Of a stretch of DNA of 38,926 bases, positions 7,470 to 15,341 are shown piece by piece. The notes under the pieces were generated by a model that was given only the letters and a program-made list of their open reading frames with translations, was not told where the DNA came from and searched no databases. The stretch is taken from positions 1 to 38,926 of the forward strand of contig DATKRO010000004.1 of the NCBI GenBank assembly GCA_035532115.1, given 5' to 3'. The stretch comes from Acaudatibacter sp035532115. GTDB taxonomy: Bacteria > Pseudomonadota > Alphaproteobacteria > Caulobacterales > Caulobacteraceae. The stretch's first letter is position 1. Every line of letters starts with the position of its first letter. The translations under genes and the position numbers were made by a program.

Positions 7470-8524
7470 GCCGGGTCCGCGTCCTCGCCCTGGCGCTCGG
7501 CGCGCTGCTCGTCGCGGCCATCGTGGCCCTGGTCGTCGCCCGCGGCGGCGCCGGCAAGGACCAGAGCGCGGCCGTCGCGCCCACCGCGCGGGTCACCACC
7601 GCCCCGATCGTGAGCCGGACCCTGAAGAACGTCTCCGAGGCCTATGGCGTCGTCCAGGCCGACCCGGCGGGGACGATCACGCTCGCCGCGCCGCGGGCGG
7701 TGATCGTCACCGCGGTGCTGGTGCAGCTCGGCCAGCCGGTGCGCGCCGGCCAGGCCCTGGTGGTGGTGGCGAGCGCGCCGGCGGCGGACCTCGCCTACCG
7801 GCAGGCGGTCGCCGCGGCGACCTCGGCCGCCAAGGATCTCGCCCGCGTCCAGCGCCTCTTCGACGAGCACCTCGCCGCGTCGGATCAGCTCATCGTGGCC
7901 AGGAAGGCCGTGGCGGACGCCCAGGCGGCCCTCGCCGCGCAGCAGAGCCAGGGCGCCGGCCGCGGCAGCCAGACCCTGACGGCGCCCGCGGCGGCGGTGG
8001 TGACCGCCCTGGCGGCCGCGCCCGGCGATCGTCTCGCCCAGGACGCGCCGATGGTCGTCATGGCGCGCCAGGGCGCCGTCCTCGCCAGGCTCGGCCTGGA
8101 GCCGGGAACCGGCGATTTCGCGGTCGGCCAGCCGGTGACCATCCGCCCGGCCGGCGGCGGCGCGTCCATCGCCTCGCGCCTCGTCATGGTCGGCCGCGCC
8201 GCCGATCCCACCACGCGCACCATCGACGCCCTTGCGCCCCTGGGCGCCGCGGCGCCGCCGATCGGCTCGGGCGTGGAAGCCGACGTGCTCACCGGGACGC
8301 ACGTGGGCCTGACGGCGCCGCGCGCCGCCGTGGTCTTCGACGAGACCGGCGACCACGTCTTCATCGTCTCCGGCGGCAAGGCGCAGCGCGTCTTCGTCAC
8401 CGTGGGGCGCGACCATGGCGATGACATCGAGGTGAAGGGGCCGATCGCCGCCGGCGACCTGGTGGCCGTCGAGGGCGCCCAGGAGCTTCAGGACGGCATG
8501 GCGGTGAGGGTCGCGGCCCGATGA
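7466..8524 (+). CDS. RND pump periplasmic adaptor (membrane-fusion protein)
   Basis: 352 residues, GTG start overlapping the previous gene by four bases. The N-terminal membrane anchor or uncleaved signal is LALALGALLVAAIVALVVA. A lipoyl/biotinyl half-motif follows (TAVLVQLGQPVRAGQALVVV), then a short alpha-hairpin (residues about 108-150), a second lipoyl half (LTAPAAAVVTALAAAPGDR), the beta-barrel and the membrane-proximal domain ending GDLVAVEGAQELQDGMAV. It links permease and outer-membrane factor. The short hairpin resembles CusB/CzcB-like and other small adaptors. I see no N-terminal Met/His-rich metal-binding extension, so metal export is not shown by this gene. Confidence 0.9.
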   Translation: MSRVRVLALALGALLVAAIVALVVARGGAGKDQSAAVAPTARVTTAPIVSRTLKNVSEAYGVVQADPAGTITLAAPRAVIVTAVLVQLGQPVRAGQALVVVASAPAADLAYRQAVAAATSAAKDLARVQRLFDEHLAASDQLIVARKAVADAQAALAAQQSQGAGRGSQTLTAPAAAVVTALAAAPGDRLAQDAPMVVMARQGAVLARLGLEPGTGDFAVGQPVTIRPAGGGASIASRLVMVGRAADPTTRTIDALAPLGAAAPPIGSGVEADVLTGTHVGLTAPRAAVVFDETGDHVFIVSGGKAQRVFVTVGRDHGDDIEVKGPIAAGDLVAVEGAQELQDGMAVRVAAR

Positions 8525-11500
8525 ACCTGGCCGAGTTCGCGTCCCGGCGTCGGCGTTCGCTCCTGACCCTGCTGGTCCTGCTCATCGCCGGCGGCGTCAT
8601 GAGCGCCTTCCTGATGCCCGTCAGCCTGTTCCCGAACGTGCATTTTCCGCGCATCGCCGTGACCGTGGAGGCCGGCGACCGGCCGGCGGACCAGACCGAG
8701 GCGGTGATCACCCGGCCGGTCGAGCAGGCGCTGCGCGCCATTCCGGGGGTCCAGAACCTGAGGTCCACCACCAGCCGCGGCGCGGTGCAGATCTCGATCA
8801 ACTTCGGCTGGGGTTCGAACATGGACCTGGCGCTGCAGCGGGTGCAGTCGGCCCTGACCACCGTCCAGCAGAGCCTGCCGCCGGGCGTCACCTTCCTGGT
8901 GCTGCGCCAGGATCCCACCGTCGATCCCGTCGCCGCCTACAGCCTGACCTCGGCGCGGGCGACGCCGGTGGAGCTGCGCCGCTTCGCCGATCTGACGCTC
9001 GCGCCGGTGCTCTCGACCATCAACGGCGTGGCGCGCGTGCAGGACCAGGGCGGCGCGCCGGGCGAATACCGCATCGAGGCCGATCCGGCCAAGCTCTGGG
9101 CGCACGGCCTGTCGCTGGCCGACGTCGCCACGGCGGTGGGCGGCGCCAATGCGCTCACCGCCGCCGGGCGCATCCAGGACGAGGGCAAGCTGCTGCTCGT
9201 GCTCACCGATTCGCGGCTCACCGAGACGCGGCAGATCGCCGATGTCGTGGTGAAGACGGCCAACGGGGCCGTGGTGCGCGTTGGCGACGTCGCCAAGGTG
9301 GTCGCCGCGCCGCAGCCGCAGTGGATCCGGGTCACCGCCGACGGCCGCGACGCGGTGCTGGTGAACATCTACCAGCAGCCGGGCGGCAACACGGTGCAGA
9401 TCGCCAGGCAGGTGCGCGCCGCCTTCCAGAAGATGCGCGGCCAGGGCCCGGCCGACATGCAGGTGAAGGCCTGGTACGACCAGAGCGACCTGATTCTCGA
9501 ATCCGCCTCGGCGCTGCGCAACGCCATCGTCATCGGCGTCATTCTCGCGGCCCTGGTGCTGCTGATCTTCCTGCGCAACTGGCGCGTGACGCTCGCCGCG
9601 GTGATCGCCGTCCCCGCGGTGCTGGCGGCGACGACGCTGATCCTGAACCTGCTGGGCCAGAGCTTCAACATCATGACCCTGGGCGGCATGGCCGCCGCCA
9701 TCGGCCTCATCATCGACGACGCCATCGTGATGATCGAGCACATCGAGCGCCGCGTCGCCGAGAGCGCCCAGCGCGGCCGCGAGGCCATCGGCCAGGCGGT
9801 CTCGGAGTTCATGCGGCCGCTGGCGGGGTCCTCGGCGGCCACCACCGTCATCTTCGCGCCGCTCGCCTTCCTCACCGGCGTCACCGGGGCCTTCTTCAAG
9901 GCGCTCTCCATCACCATGGCGATCTCGCTGGCGCTGTCGTTCCTGGTGGCGTGGTGGCTGGTGCCGGTGCTGGTGGAGCAGCTCGTACGCGGCCGTGGCC
10001 ACGCCGCCGCCCTCGACGAGAACGGCCCCATCCTGTCGCGCTATCGCCGCCTGCTGCGGGCCAGCGCCGCGCGGCCGGTCTTCGCGCTGGCCGCGGTGGC
10101 GGGCCTGGCGGTGCTGGGGATCGTCTGCTTCATGAGCGTCGGCTCCGGCTTCATTCCCAAGATCGACGAGGGCGGCTTCGTGCTCGACTACGTCGCCCCG
10201 CCGGGCATGTCGCTCACCGAGACCGACCGGCTGGCGCGCCAGGTGGAGAAGATCGTCCGCGCCACGCCCGACGTCGCCACCTATTCGCGGCGCACCGGCA
10301 CCCAGCTCGGCGGCGGCCTCACCGAGCCCAACACCGGCGACTTCTTCATCCGGCTGAAGCGCCACGGCCGGCGGCCGATCCAGCAGGTCATGAACGACGT
10401 GGTCGGCAAGGTGCAGGCCCAGGTCCCCGGGCTGGAGATCGAGACGGCCCAGCTGATGGAGGACCTGATCGGCGACCTGACCGCCGTGCCCCAGCCGATC
10501 GAGGTCAAGCTCTACAGCAACAACGCCGGGCTGCTGCGGCGCACCGGGCCCCTGGTCAAGGCCGCCATCGAGAAGGTTCGCGGCGTCACCGAGGTCAAGA
10601 GCGGCGTGGTCATCGCCGGCGACAGCCTCGACGTCGTCGTCGATCCGGTTCGCGCCGAGCTGCAGGGCATCGACGCCGGCGAGGCGGCCAGGCAGATCTC
10701 CGATCAGCTCCAGGGCGCCGTCGCCACCCAGGTGCAGTCGGGCGTCAACCTCGTCAACGTCCGGGTCTGGACGCCCGCGGCGGCGCGGGTGCGCATCGAC
10801 CAGGTCGGCGCCCTGATGCTGAAGTCGCCGGCCGACGGCCATCTCTTCCCGATCTCGCGCATCGCCACCTTGAAGGTGGTCACCGGCCAGGCCGAGATCG
10901 ACCGCGAGAACATGCGCCAGATGGACGCCGTCACCGCGCGCGTGGTCGGCCGCGACGTGGGTTCGACGGCGGCCGAGGTGCAGCGCCTGGTCGGCCAGCC
11001 CGGTTTCCTGCCGGCCGGGATGACCTTCGAGATGGGCGGGCTCTACGCCGAGCAGGTGGCGGCGTTCCGCGACCTCATCCTGGTGTTCGTCGCCGCGGTG
11101 GCGGCCGTGTTCGTGCTGCTGCTGTTCATCTACGAGAGCTTCCGGGTCGCCGGCGTCATCGTGGTGATGCCGCTGGTGGCGGCCCTGGCGGTGGCGATCG
11201 GGCTCTGGCTCACCGGCGTCGAGCTCAACATCATGGCGCTGATGGGCATGACCATGGTGCTCGGCATCACCACCGAGGTGGCCATCTTCTACTTCACCGA
11301 GTACGAGGCGCTGCTGGCCGAGGGCGCGGCGCCGGAGGCGGCGCTGGTGCAGGCGGGCGTCAACCGGCTGCGGCCGATCGCCATGACCACCCTGGCCGCG
11401 ATCCTGGCGCTGGCGCCGCTGGCCCTGGCGCTCGGCGGCGGCGCCTCGATGGAGCGCCCGCTCGCCATCGCCATCATCGCCGGACTGGTCGCGCAAGGCC

Positions 11501-11592
11501 CGCTGGTGCTCGTCGCCATGCCGGCGATCTACCGGCTGGCGGGCGGCACGCGCGCCGACGCGGTCCGCTCGGAGGGAGAGGCCGCGGCCTGA
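8521..11592 (+). CDS. RND-family efflux permease
   Basis: 1023 residues, the normal AcrB/CusA size. The start overlaps the adaptor stop (ATGA). TM1 is residues about 13-33, followed by the porter-domain signature FPRIAVTVEAGDRPADQTE and ITRPVEQAL. TM4 carries the proton-relay pair D399-D400 in GLIIDDAIVMIEHIERR. The second half repeats the fold (FIPKIDEGGFVLDY, then the membrane segments from about residue 850). The Asp pair is typical of proton-driven RND pumps. Sequence alone does not decide between drugs, lipophilic compounds and metals; the PepSY/CusRS-like control genes hint at a cation or envelope stress signal. All three pump genes are complete and coupled. Confidence 0.93.
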   Translation: MNLAEFASRRRRSLLTLLVLLIAGGVMSAFLMPVSLFPNVHFPRIAVTVEAGDRPADQTEAVITRPVEQALRAIPGVQNLRSTTSRGAVQISINFGWGSNMDLALQRVQSALTTVQQSLPPGVTFLVLRQDPTVDPVAAYSLTSARATPVELRRFADLTLAPVLSTINGVARVQDQGGAPGEYRIEADPAKLWAHGLSLADVATAVGGANALTAAGRIQDEGKLLLVLTDSRLTETRQIADVVVKTANGAVVRVGDVAKVVAAPQPQWIRVTADGRDAVLVNIYQQPGGNTVQIARQVRAAFQKMRGQGPADMQVKAWYDQSDLILESASALRNAIVIGVILAALVLLIFLRNWRVTLAAVIAVPAVLAATTLILNLLGQSFNIMTLGGMAAAIGLIIDDAIVMIEHIERRVAESAQRGREAIGQAVSEFMRPLAGSSAATTVIFAPLAFLTGVTGAFFKALSITMAISLALSFLVAWWLVPVLVEQLVRGRGHAAALDENGPILSRYRRLLRASAARPVFALAAVAGLAVLGIVCFMSVGSGFIPKIDEGGFVLDYVAPPGMSLTETDRLARQVEKIVRATPDVATYSRRTGTQLGGGLTEPNTGDFFIRLKRHGRRPIQQVMNDVVGKVQAQVPGLEIETAQLMEDLIGDLTAVPQPIEVKLYSNNAGLLRRTGPLVKAAIEKVRGVTEVKSGVVIAGDSLDVVVDPVRAELQGIDAGEAARQISDQLQGAVATQVQSGVNLVNVRVWTPAAARVRIDQVGALMLKSPADGHLFPISRIATLKVVTGQAEIDRENMRQMDAVTARVVGRDVGSTAAEVQRLVGQPGFLPAGMTFEMGGLYAEQVAAFRDLILVFVAAVAAVFVLLLFIYESFRVAGVIVVMPLVAALAVAIGLWLTGVELNIMALMGMTMVLGITTEVAIFYFTEYEALLAEGAAPEAALVQAGVNRLRPIAMTTLAAILALAPLALALGGGASMERPLAIAIIAGLVAQGPLVLVAMPAIYRLAGGTRADAVRSEGEAAA

Positions 11593-11670
11593 TCCGTCGC
11601 GATGGACCGGCCTGCGCGATGCGGACGCGCTCCGGTGTCTCGAAGCCGGGCCGCGAGCCGGCGGCCAGGC

Positions 11671-11698
11671 GGTTCCGTCGGATCGCATCGTGCTCTAG
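11671..11698 (-). repeat. Short dispersed repeat (CTAGAGCACGATGCGATCCGA family)
   Basis: The reverse complement begins CTAGAGCACGATGCGATC and continues CGACGGAACC. The same element recurs at 32613-32640 and 33731-33757 with one or two changes in the first 24 bases. This copy lies between the permease stop and the DUF6065 start, not at a stop codon. The gap 11593-11733 contains nothing else I can name. Confidence 0.75.
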
Positions 11699-11733
11699 AA
11701 ACGCCCTCGCCGCCGCGCTCGGAGCCTTCGACC

Positions 11734-12480
11734 ATGCCCACCCTCGAATGCTACCCGATGGCGTCCCGCCCCCCCGACATCGTGCCCGGCCGGCCGCAGC
11801 GCGGCTGGATGGACCGGTTCTCCGACCGCCATCCCTACCGCTGCCTGCCGCTCGCCATGGCCAACTGCAGCGGCTGGGAGATGCTCTGCCCGGTGGGGTT
11901 CACCGCCGAATGGAACGGCGGGACCCACACCAGCGACATCGCCATCGTCCCCGACCACCCGTTCCCGGAGTTCGCCGACTTCGTCAAATCGCACTTCTCC
12001 CACGGCGTGCTGACCTTCCATCCGGGCTATCTGTTCCGCTCGCCCGAGCCCTGGTCGATGTGGGTGATGGGGCCCCCCAACCACGTCAAGGACGGCGTCC
12101 AGCCCCTGGTCGGCCTCGTCGAGACCGACTGGCTGCCGTTCCCCTTCACCATGAACTGGCACTTCACCCGCCCCGGCCGGGTGAAGTTCGCCCGCGGCGA
12201 GCCCTTCTGCTTCGTCACCCTGGCCCAGGACCGGGCGCTGGAGAGCTTCGAGCTGGTGCAAAAGCGCCTGGAGGCGAACGACGCGCTGCGCAGCCAGTAC
12301 GACGCCTGGCGCCAGCGCCGCGACGACTTCAACAAGGCCCTCTCGCGCGGCGACCCCGAGGCGCTGAAGGAGAGCTGGCAGCGCTTCTACTTCCGCGGCG
12401 AAATGCCCGACGCCACCGGCCCCGCCCCCAAGGCCCACGTCAACCGCCGCCGCCTGAAATCGCTGAAGCTGGGCCTGTGA
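11734..12480 (+). CDS. DUF6065 family protein
   Basis: 248 residues, no signal peptide or membrane segment. The conserved pattern of this uncharacterised family, as I know it, is clear: CLPLAMANCSGWEM near the N-terminus, then GVLTFHPGYLFRSPE, WVMGPPNHVKDGV, ETDWLPFPFTMNWHFTRPG and EPFCFV. The C-terminal 70 residues are charged and helical (YDAWRQRRDDFNKAL). The family has no established biochemical role. The gene stands alone between the efflux operon and tRNA-Gly, in the same direction as the tRNA. The ATG at 11734 directly precedes the family's N-terminal region. Confidence 0.82.
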   Translation: MPTLECYPMASRPPDIVPGRPQRGWMDRFSDRHPYRCLPLAMANCSGWEMLCPVGFTAEWNGGTHTSDIAIVPDHPFPEFADFVKSHFSHGVLTFHPGYLFRSPEPWSMWVMGPPNHVKDGVQPLVGLVETDWLPFPFTMNWHFTRPGRVKFARGEPFCFVTLAQDRALESFELVQKRLEANDALRSQYDAWRQRRDDFNKALSRGDPEALKESWQRFYFRGEMPDATGPAPKAHVNRRRLKSLKLGL

Positions 12481-12498
12481 CCCGGGCGCTCCGCCGCC

Positions 12499-12527
12499 TT
12501 GTCAAGCGCCGGCCCCTCTGCAATAAG
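12499..12527 (+). promoter_or_regulatory. Probable promoter of tRNA-Gly
   Basis: TTGTCA at 12499-12504 and AATAAG at 12522-12527 are separated by 17 bases and end 24 bases before the mature tRNA 5' end. The -35 matches the housekeeping consensus at five of six bases; the -10 is weaker. Confidence 0.45.
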
Positions 12528-12551
12528 CCGCGTTCCCCGATTCCAGGGAGC

Positions 12552-12626
12552 GCGGGCGTAGCTCAGGGGTAGAGCACAACCTTGCCAAGGTTGGGGTCGA
12601 GGGTTCGAATCCCTCCGCCCGCTCCA
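12552..12626 (+). tRNA. tRNA-Gly (GCC anticodon)
   Basis: 75 bases including an encoded CCA. The acceptor stem GCGGGCG pairs with CGCCCGC, followed by discriminator T and CCA. The D-loop region is TAGCTCAGGGGTAGAGCA, the anticodon arm CAACCTT-GCC-AAGGTTG (loop TTGCCAA) and the T-arm GAGGGTTCGAATCCCTC. The GCC anticodon reads GGC and GGT glycine codons, GGC being abundant in this genome. It marks the left edge of the lower-G+C island; tRNA-Gly genes are common integration targets, but no repeat of its 3' end is visible further right in this window. Confidence 0.97.
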
Positions 12627-12902
12627 AAATTGTGTTGGACGACAGAGAAGGCTGGACTCCGGCGCATTTGTCTGGACTCCAGCCGCCTGCGTCCAGCGGC
12701 CCCACTTAGCGACCCCACCGCGCCTGGGTTGATGCGGCCGCTGACGCCCCAATCCGTGACATTGGAATGGGTTAGTGCTAGTTAGAGGATAGCACTGTCG
12801 CCGGGTCGGCGCGGTCGCGATCACCCCCATACCACTGATCATCACGGCTTCCGGCCGGAGGTCCGACCTTCGCCGGTGGCGGTCCCAAGACAGGGAATTC
12901 CA
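12627..12902. other. Non-coding left edge of the island
   Basis: No gene is supported. There is a short direct repeat (GGACTCC, about 12652 and 12673) and an inverted pair GTGCTA (12775-12780) / TAGCAC (12790-12795) that could be an operator for the downstream SRAP-like gene. No integrase remnant is seen. Confidence 0.45.
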
Positions 12903-13490
12903 ATGCATATCGAGCTTTTGAGCGCTGTTCGCCGCCCGCCTGCTAACGACATGTCGCCGCCTCACAACGGGGCGTGGCCCCAACATGCCGGTGTGACCGC
13001 GTCCGCCTGGGTCGAGCCCGGCGATCACGTGTGCGTTCACCTCCTGAAACTGCACGGCGCGAAAGACCAGGTTGAACTCCCCTGGGGCCAAATCGACGCT
13101 GCGACTGACGAGTTGAACTTCACTGCGTGGGCTGAGGGCAAGAGCTTCGCTCGCGCTTGTCTGATTCCGGTCAGCGAGTTGCGCCAGGAATGCGATAACG
13201 ATCGCAGCCTCGGTACGGTAATCTACAAGCCGAAATACCCTGGCAGCCTCGCCGGCTTCTGGGTGCCTGCTAAGCCCCACCTCTACGAGCCCGCCGCTTT
13301 CATGCTCCTGACCGCCCCTGCCGGTCCCGACCTCGCGCCGTTCTGTGAGCGCCAGCCGATCTTCATCTTGGCGGAGAACGCGGATGAGTGGCTGAATCCG
13401 AAGATCAATACCGTTCGCTTCCAGCATGAACCGCCCCACGGCACGTTCACGGTTCTGGGCGTCGAGGAAACTGAGCTGGCCACTGCGTAG
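12903..13490 (+). CDS. Divergent SRAP-fold (YedK/HMCES-like) protein with degenerate active site
   Basis: 195 residues. Several blocks line up in order with SOS-response-associated peptidase (SRAP) proteins: W61-G62 (family WGL), N72 in LNFTAWAE (family NARxE), CLIP at 86-89 (family RCLIPADGFYEW), AGFW at 117-120 (family AGLW), FMLLTA at 133-138 (family TILTT), then DLAPFCERQPIFIL and DEWLNP (family xIHDRMPVIL and WLDP). SRAP proteins form a thiazolidine link to abasic sites through Cys2. Here residue 2 is His, the YEW glutamate region reads SELRQE, and the catalytic His of HDRMP is Cys148. It is therefore probably not an active AP-site crosslinker. The gene lies in the island and converges on the helicase gene (39 bases apart). 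The assignment is from motif order by eye; an unrelated protein is possible. Confidence 0.5.
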   Translation: MHIELLSAVRRPPANDMSPPHNGAWPQHAGVTASAWVEPGDHVCVHLLKLHGAKDQVELPWGQIDAATDELNFTAWAEGKSFARACLIPVSELRQECDNDRSLGTVIYKPKYPGSLAGFWVPAKPHLYEPAAFMLLTAPAGPDLAPFCERQPIFILAENADEWLNPKINTVRFQHEPPHGTFTVLGVEETELATA

Positions 13491-13533
13491 CGGGGCGGGA
13501 GGTAGCCCCGACTGACGGCAGGCCACGCGTCAG
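13491..13533. terminator. Two hairpins between convergent genes
   Basis: CGGGGC/GCCCCG (13491-13496 with 13505-13510, 8-base loop) is followed by CTGACG/CGTCAG (13512-13517 with 13528-13533, 10-base loop). The second covers the helicase stop codon. There is no T-run on either side, so termination is only suggested. Confidence 0.35.
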
Positions 13534-15341
13534 GGCAATAGCAAGCAGGGGTCGTTCTTAGGCGTCAGAATGGTGACGCGTCGTTTTCCGCGAGTGACAC
13601 TGACCCGGAAGTTCTGCCGGGCCTGATCACTCACCTCAGCGACCGCGTTGTTCCAAACGATTCGATCGAGGTTGGCGACCACCTTGCCTTTGACAATTCT
13701 CGGCCAGCCCTCGAAGAGGATGACCTCGTCGAACTGCTTGCCCTTCGCCTTGTGCATGTTCATCACGACCACACCGGCTTCGGGCTTAGCGCTCGTCGAG
13801 AAATGCTCCTTCACGAACGCTTGTCGCGTGATGGCGAGGGCGTTGGCGTAGCGGCCGTTCTCGCGCCAGTCCTGGGACAACTCAGCTCGCAGCAGGGTTC
13901 CCCGATCCAGCACTCGCACGTTCCGCGCGTCCTGGGCGAGCGTGCGAAGGCGCGGACAGTCGCTGTCCTGTAGCGCGCTCCGGACTGCCAGCCAGTCGTC
14001 CGCAGGGTTGCCGGTGAGGACCAGTGTCCGAGTTGCATCTTAGGTCTTGAGGATCGCGACCAGGACACTGTTTTGCCTCGGTTCCTTCCGGGCAGCCCGT
14101 CGCGTTTCAAGGTCTGCATAGGCCGCCCGAATCGTGTCGGCCTCGTTCAAGTCCTTCTGCGATGGAGAGTCGCCGCCTCTGCCCCGGAAATAGCTCCGCA
14201 AGAGATCGAGGAAGCGCTCGAAGTGTCGACCGTCTTGGTCTGGCTGCATCAAGAAGGCGATCACCTCGGCTGCGAGGATCGCGGCCTCCAGCTCAATGGC
14301 GGCCGCGTGAGGCACCTCGGCCATTCCGCCGGGTGGGCTGCGTAAAGCGTCTGAGACCAGCCGGGTCATCCGTTTGGTCGGGACCAGGATGGCAAGCGAC
14401 CAGTCCTTCAAGCCCAAGTCGACCAACCGTTTCCGCGCCGCGTATGTCGCGGTGACAACCGTTCCCTTCGCCTGGTTTGCGTTGGCCTCGTACGCGCGCA
14501 CGCTCACTCCGACATAGGCGTTCTGCTGAAAGTCGCCCTTTAGTGCGTGGTTGGCGAACAGCAGGATTTCCGTGCCGGCGCTTCGATGATTCTCTGTGCT
14601 GAGGTCCACCTCCGTCGGAGCGAAGGCAGCGCGGAAGTGATTCATCCGCTCCGGGTCGGCGCCAATGAAGTCGTAGATGCGCTGTTCCGGGTCCGCGAGG
14701 GCGAGGAGCGTGCAATGCTGACCAACGGCCTCGACAACGCGCCACTGGGGCGCGTTCGTATCCTGAAACTCGTCCAGGATGATGAAGGGGTACATGGCAG
14801 CTACGAGCTGTCGGATGCGGTCGCTCTCGACGAGAATATCGCCAACGATTGGGGCGAAGAGGTCGAAACATACGCGTCCTTCCTCAATCGCCAGCCTCCG
14901 ACGCTCGGCCTCCAGCCGCGCGTCTCTCTCGTCACGCTCCGCTTGCGTCAGCTTGCCCTCCGACGGGTAGTCTCGGCGGATTGTCGAAAGTACGATCGCC
15001 TCGGCGGGAGGCGTCAGAATCGAGAGCCGACGTGGTAGACCTACCAGGTATCCGTGGCCGCGGAGCAGCCGCCAAAACCACGAATGGTAGGTCTCAACGA
15101 CAATCCGGCGCTTCTGCTCCTTCGGAATGCTTTGCTCGTACTCGATCGCCTCGACGACGCGCGACACGGTTGCGCGCGCGAAGCTAACGAACAGCACGTT
15201 CTGGGCTGGACGAAGGCCGTGCTCGGCGATCAGTGCGGCCTTCAGGATCGAGACGGTCGTTTTTCCGGAGCCCGGCCCGCCGGTGACTAGGAGGTGGCCG
15301 GGCGCAGCGAGAATAGCCTGCTGCCGTTCAGTGGGCTGCAT
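13530..15341 (-). pseudogene. gajB: GajB-like UvrD/Rep helicase interrupted by one in-frame stop
   Basis: The frame spans 603 codons with TAA at codon 434. N-terminal part (433 residues from the ATG at 15341): Q-motif QQAIL, Walker A GGPGSGKTT (21-29), motif II DEFQD (190-194), motif III LADPEQRIYDF (214-224), motif IV TENHRS (249-254). After the TAA the same frame continues without any other break: LVLTGNPADDWLAVRSAL, then motif V MNMHKAKGKQFDEVIL (527-541) and motif VI RVSVTRGKRRVTIL. This is a superfamily 1A helicase with both RecA-like domains. It follows the OLD nuclease gene with a 14-base overlap, the gajA-gajB arrangement of Gabija. With the stop, domain 2A with motifs V and VI is lost. 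It could be a real inactivation, a sequencing error, or suppressed in vivo; a single base change (such as C in CAA to T) explains it. The N-terminal piece may still be translated. Confidence 0.85.
14040..14042 (-). other. Premature in-frame TAA inside the GajB-like gene
   Basis: Plus-strand TTA at this position reads TAA on the coding strand after VLVAILKT. Upstream and downstream helicase motifs are in one frame, so this is a nonsense codon and not a frameshift. An ATG two bases past it (AAGATG) opens a different frame, so simple reinitiation would not restore the helicase. The first in-frame start is a GTG at 13919. Confidence 0.85.

Noticed and set aside
8488..11688. Very long minus-strand open frame (1066 codons) opposite the RND permease
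   Set aside because: It mirrors a permease with full family motifs. Its translation is His/Arg/Asp/Gly-rich low complexity, the usual antisense shadow in G+C-rich DNA.
9321..12572. Plus-strand open frame of 1083 codons across the permease and DUF6065 genes
   Set aside because: Arg/Ala/Gly-rich out-of-frame reading of two well-supported genes; no motif.
12601..12626. attL/attR pair for the island
   Set aside because: I found no second copy of the tRNA-Gly 3' end in the window, so no attachment pair can be claimed.
12387..13526. Minus-strand 379-codon open frame across tRNA-Gly and the SRAP-like gene
   Set aside because: It reads through a tRNA gene and opposite a plus-strand gene with ordered family-like motifs.
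14017..14119. Frameshift in the helicase gene
   Set aside because: Frame arithmetic shows both halves in the same frame with one TAA between them; it is a nonsense codon, not a frameshift.
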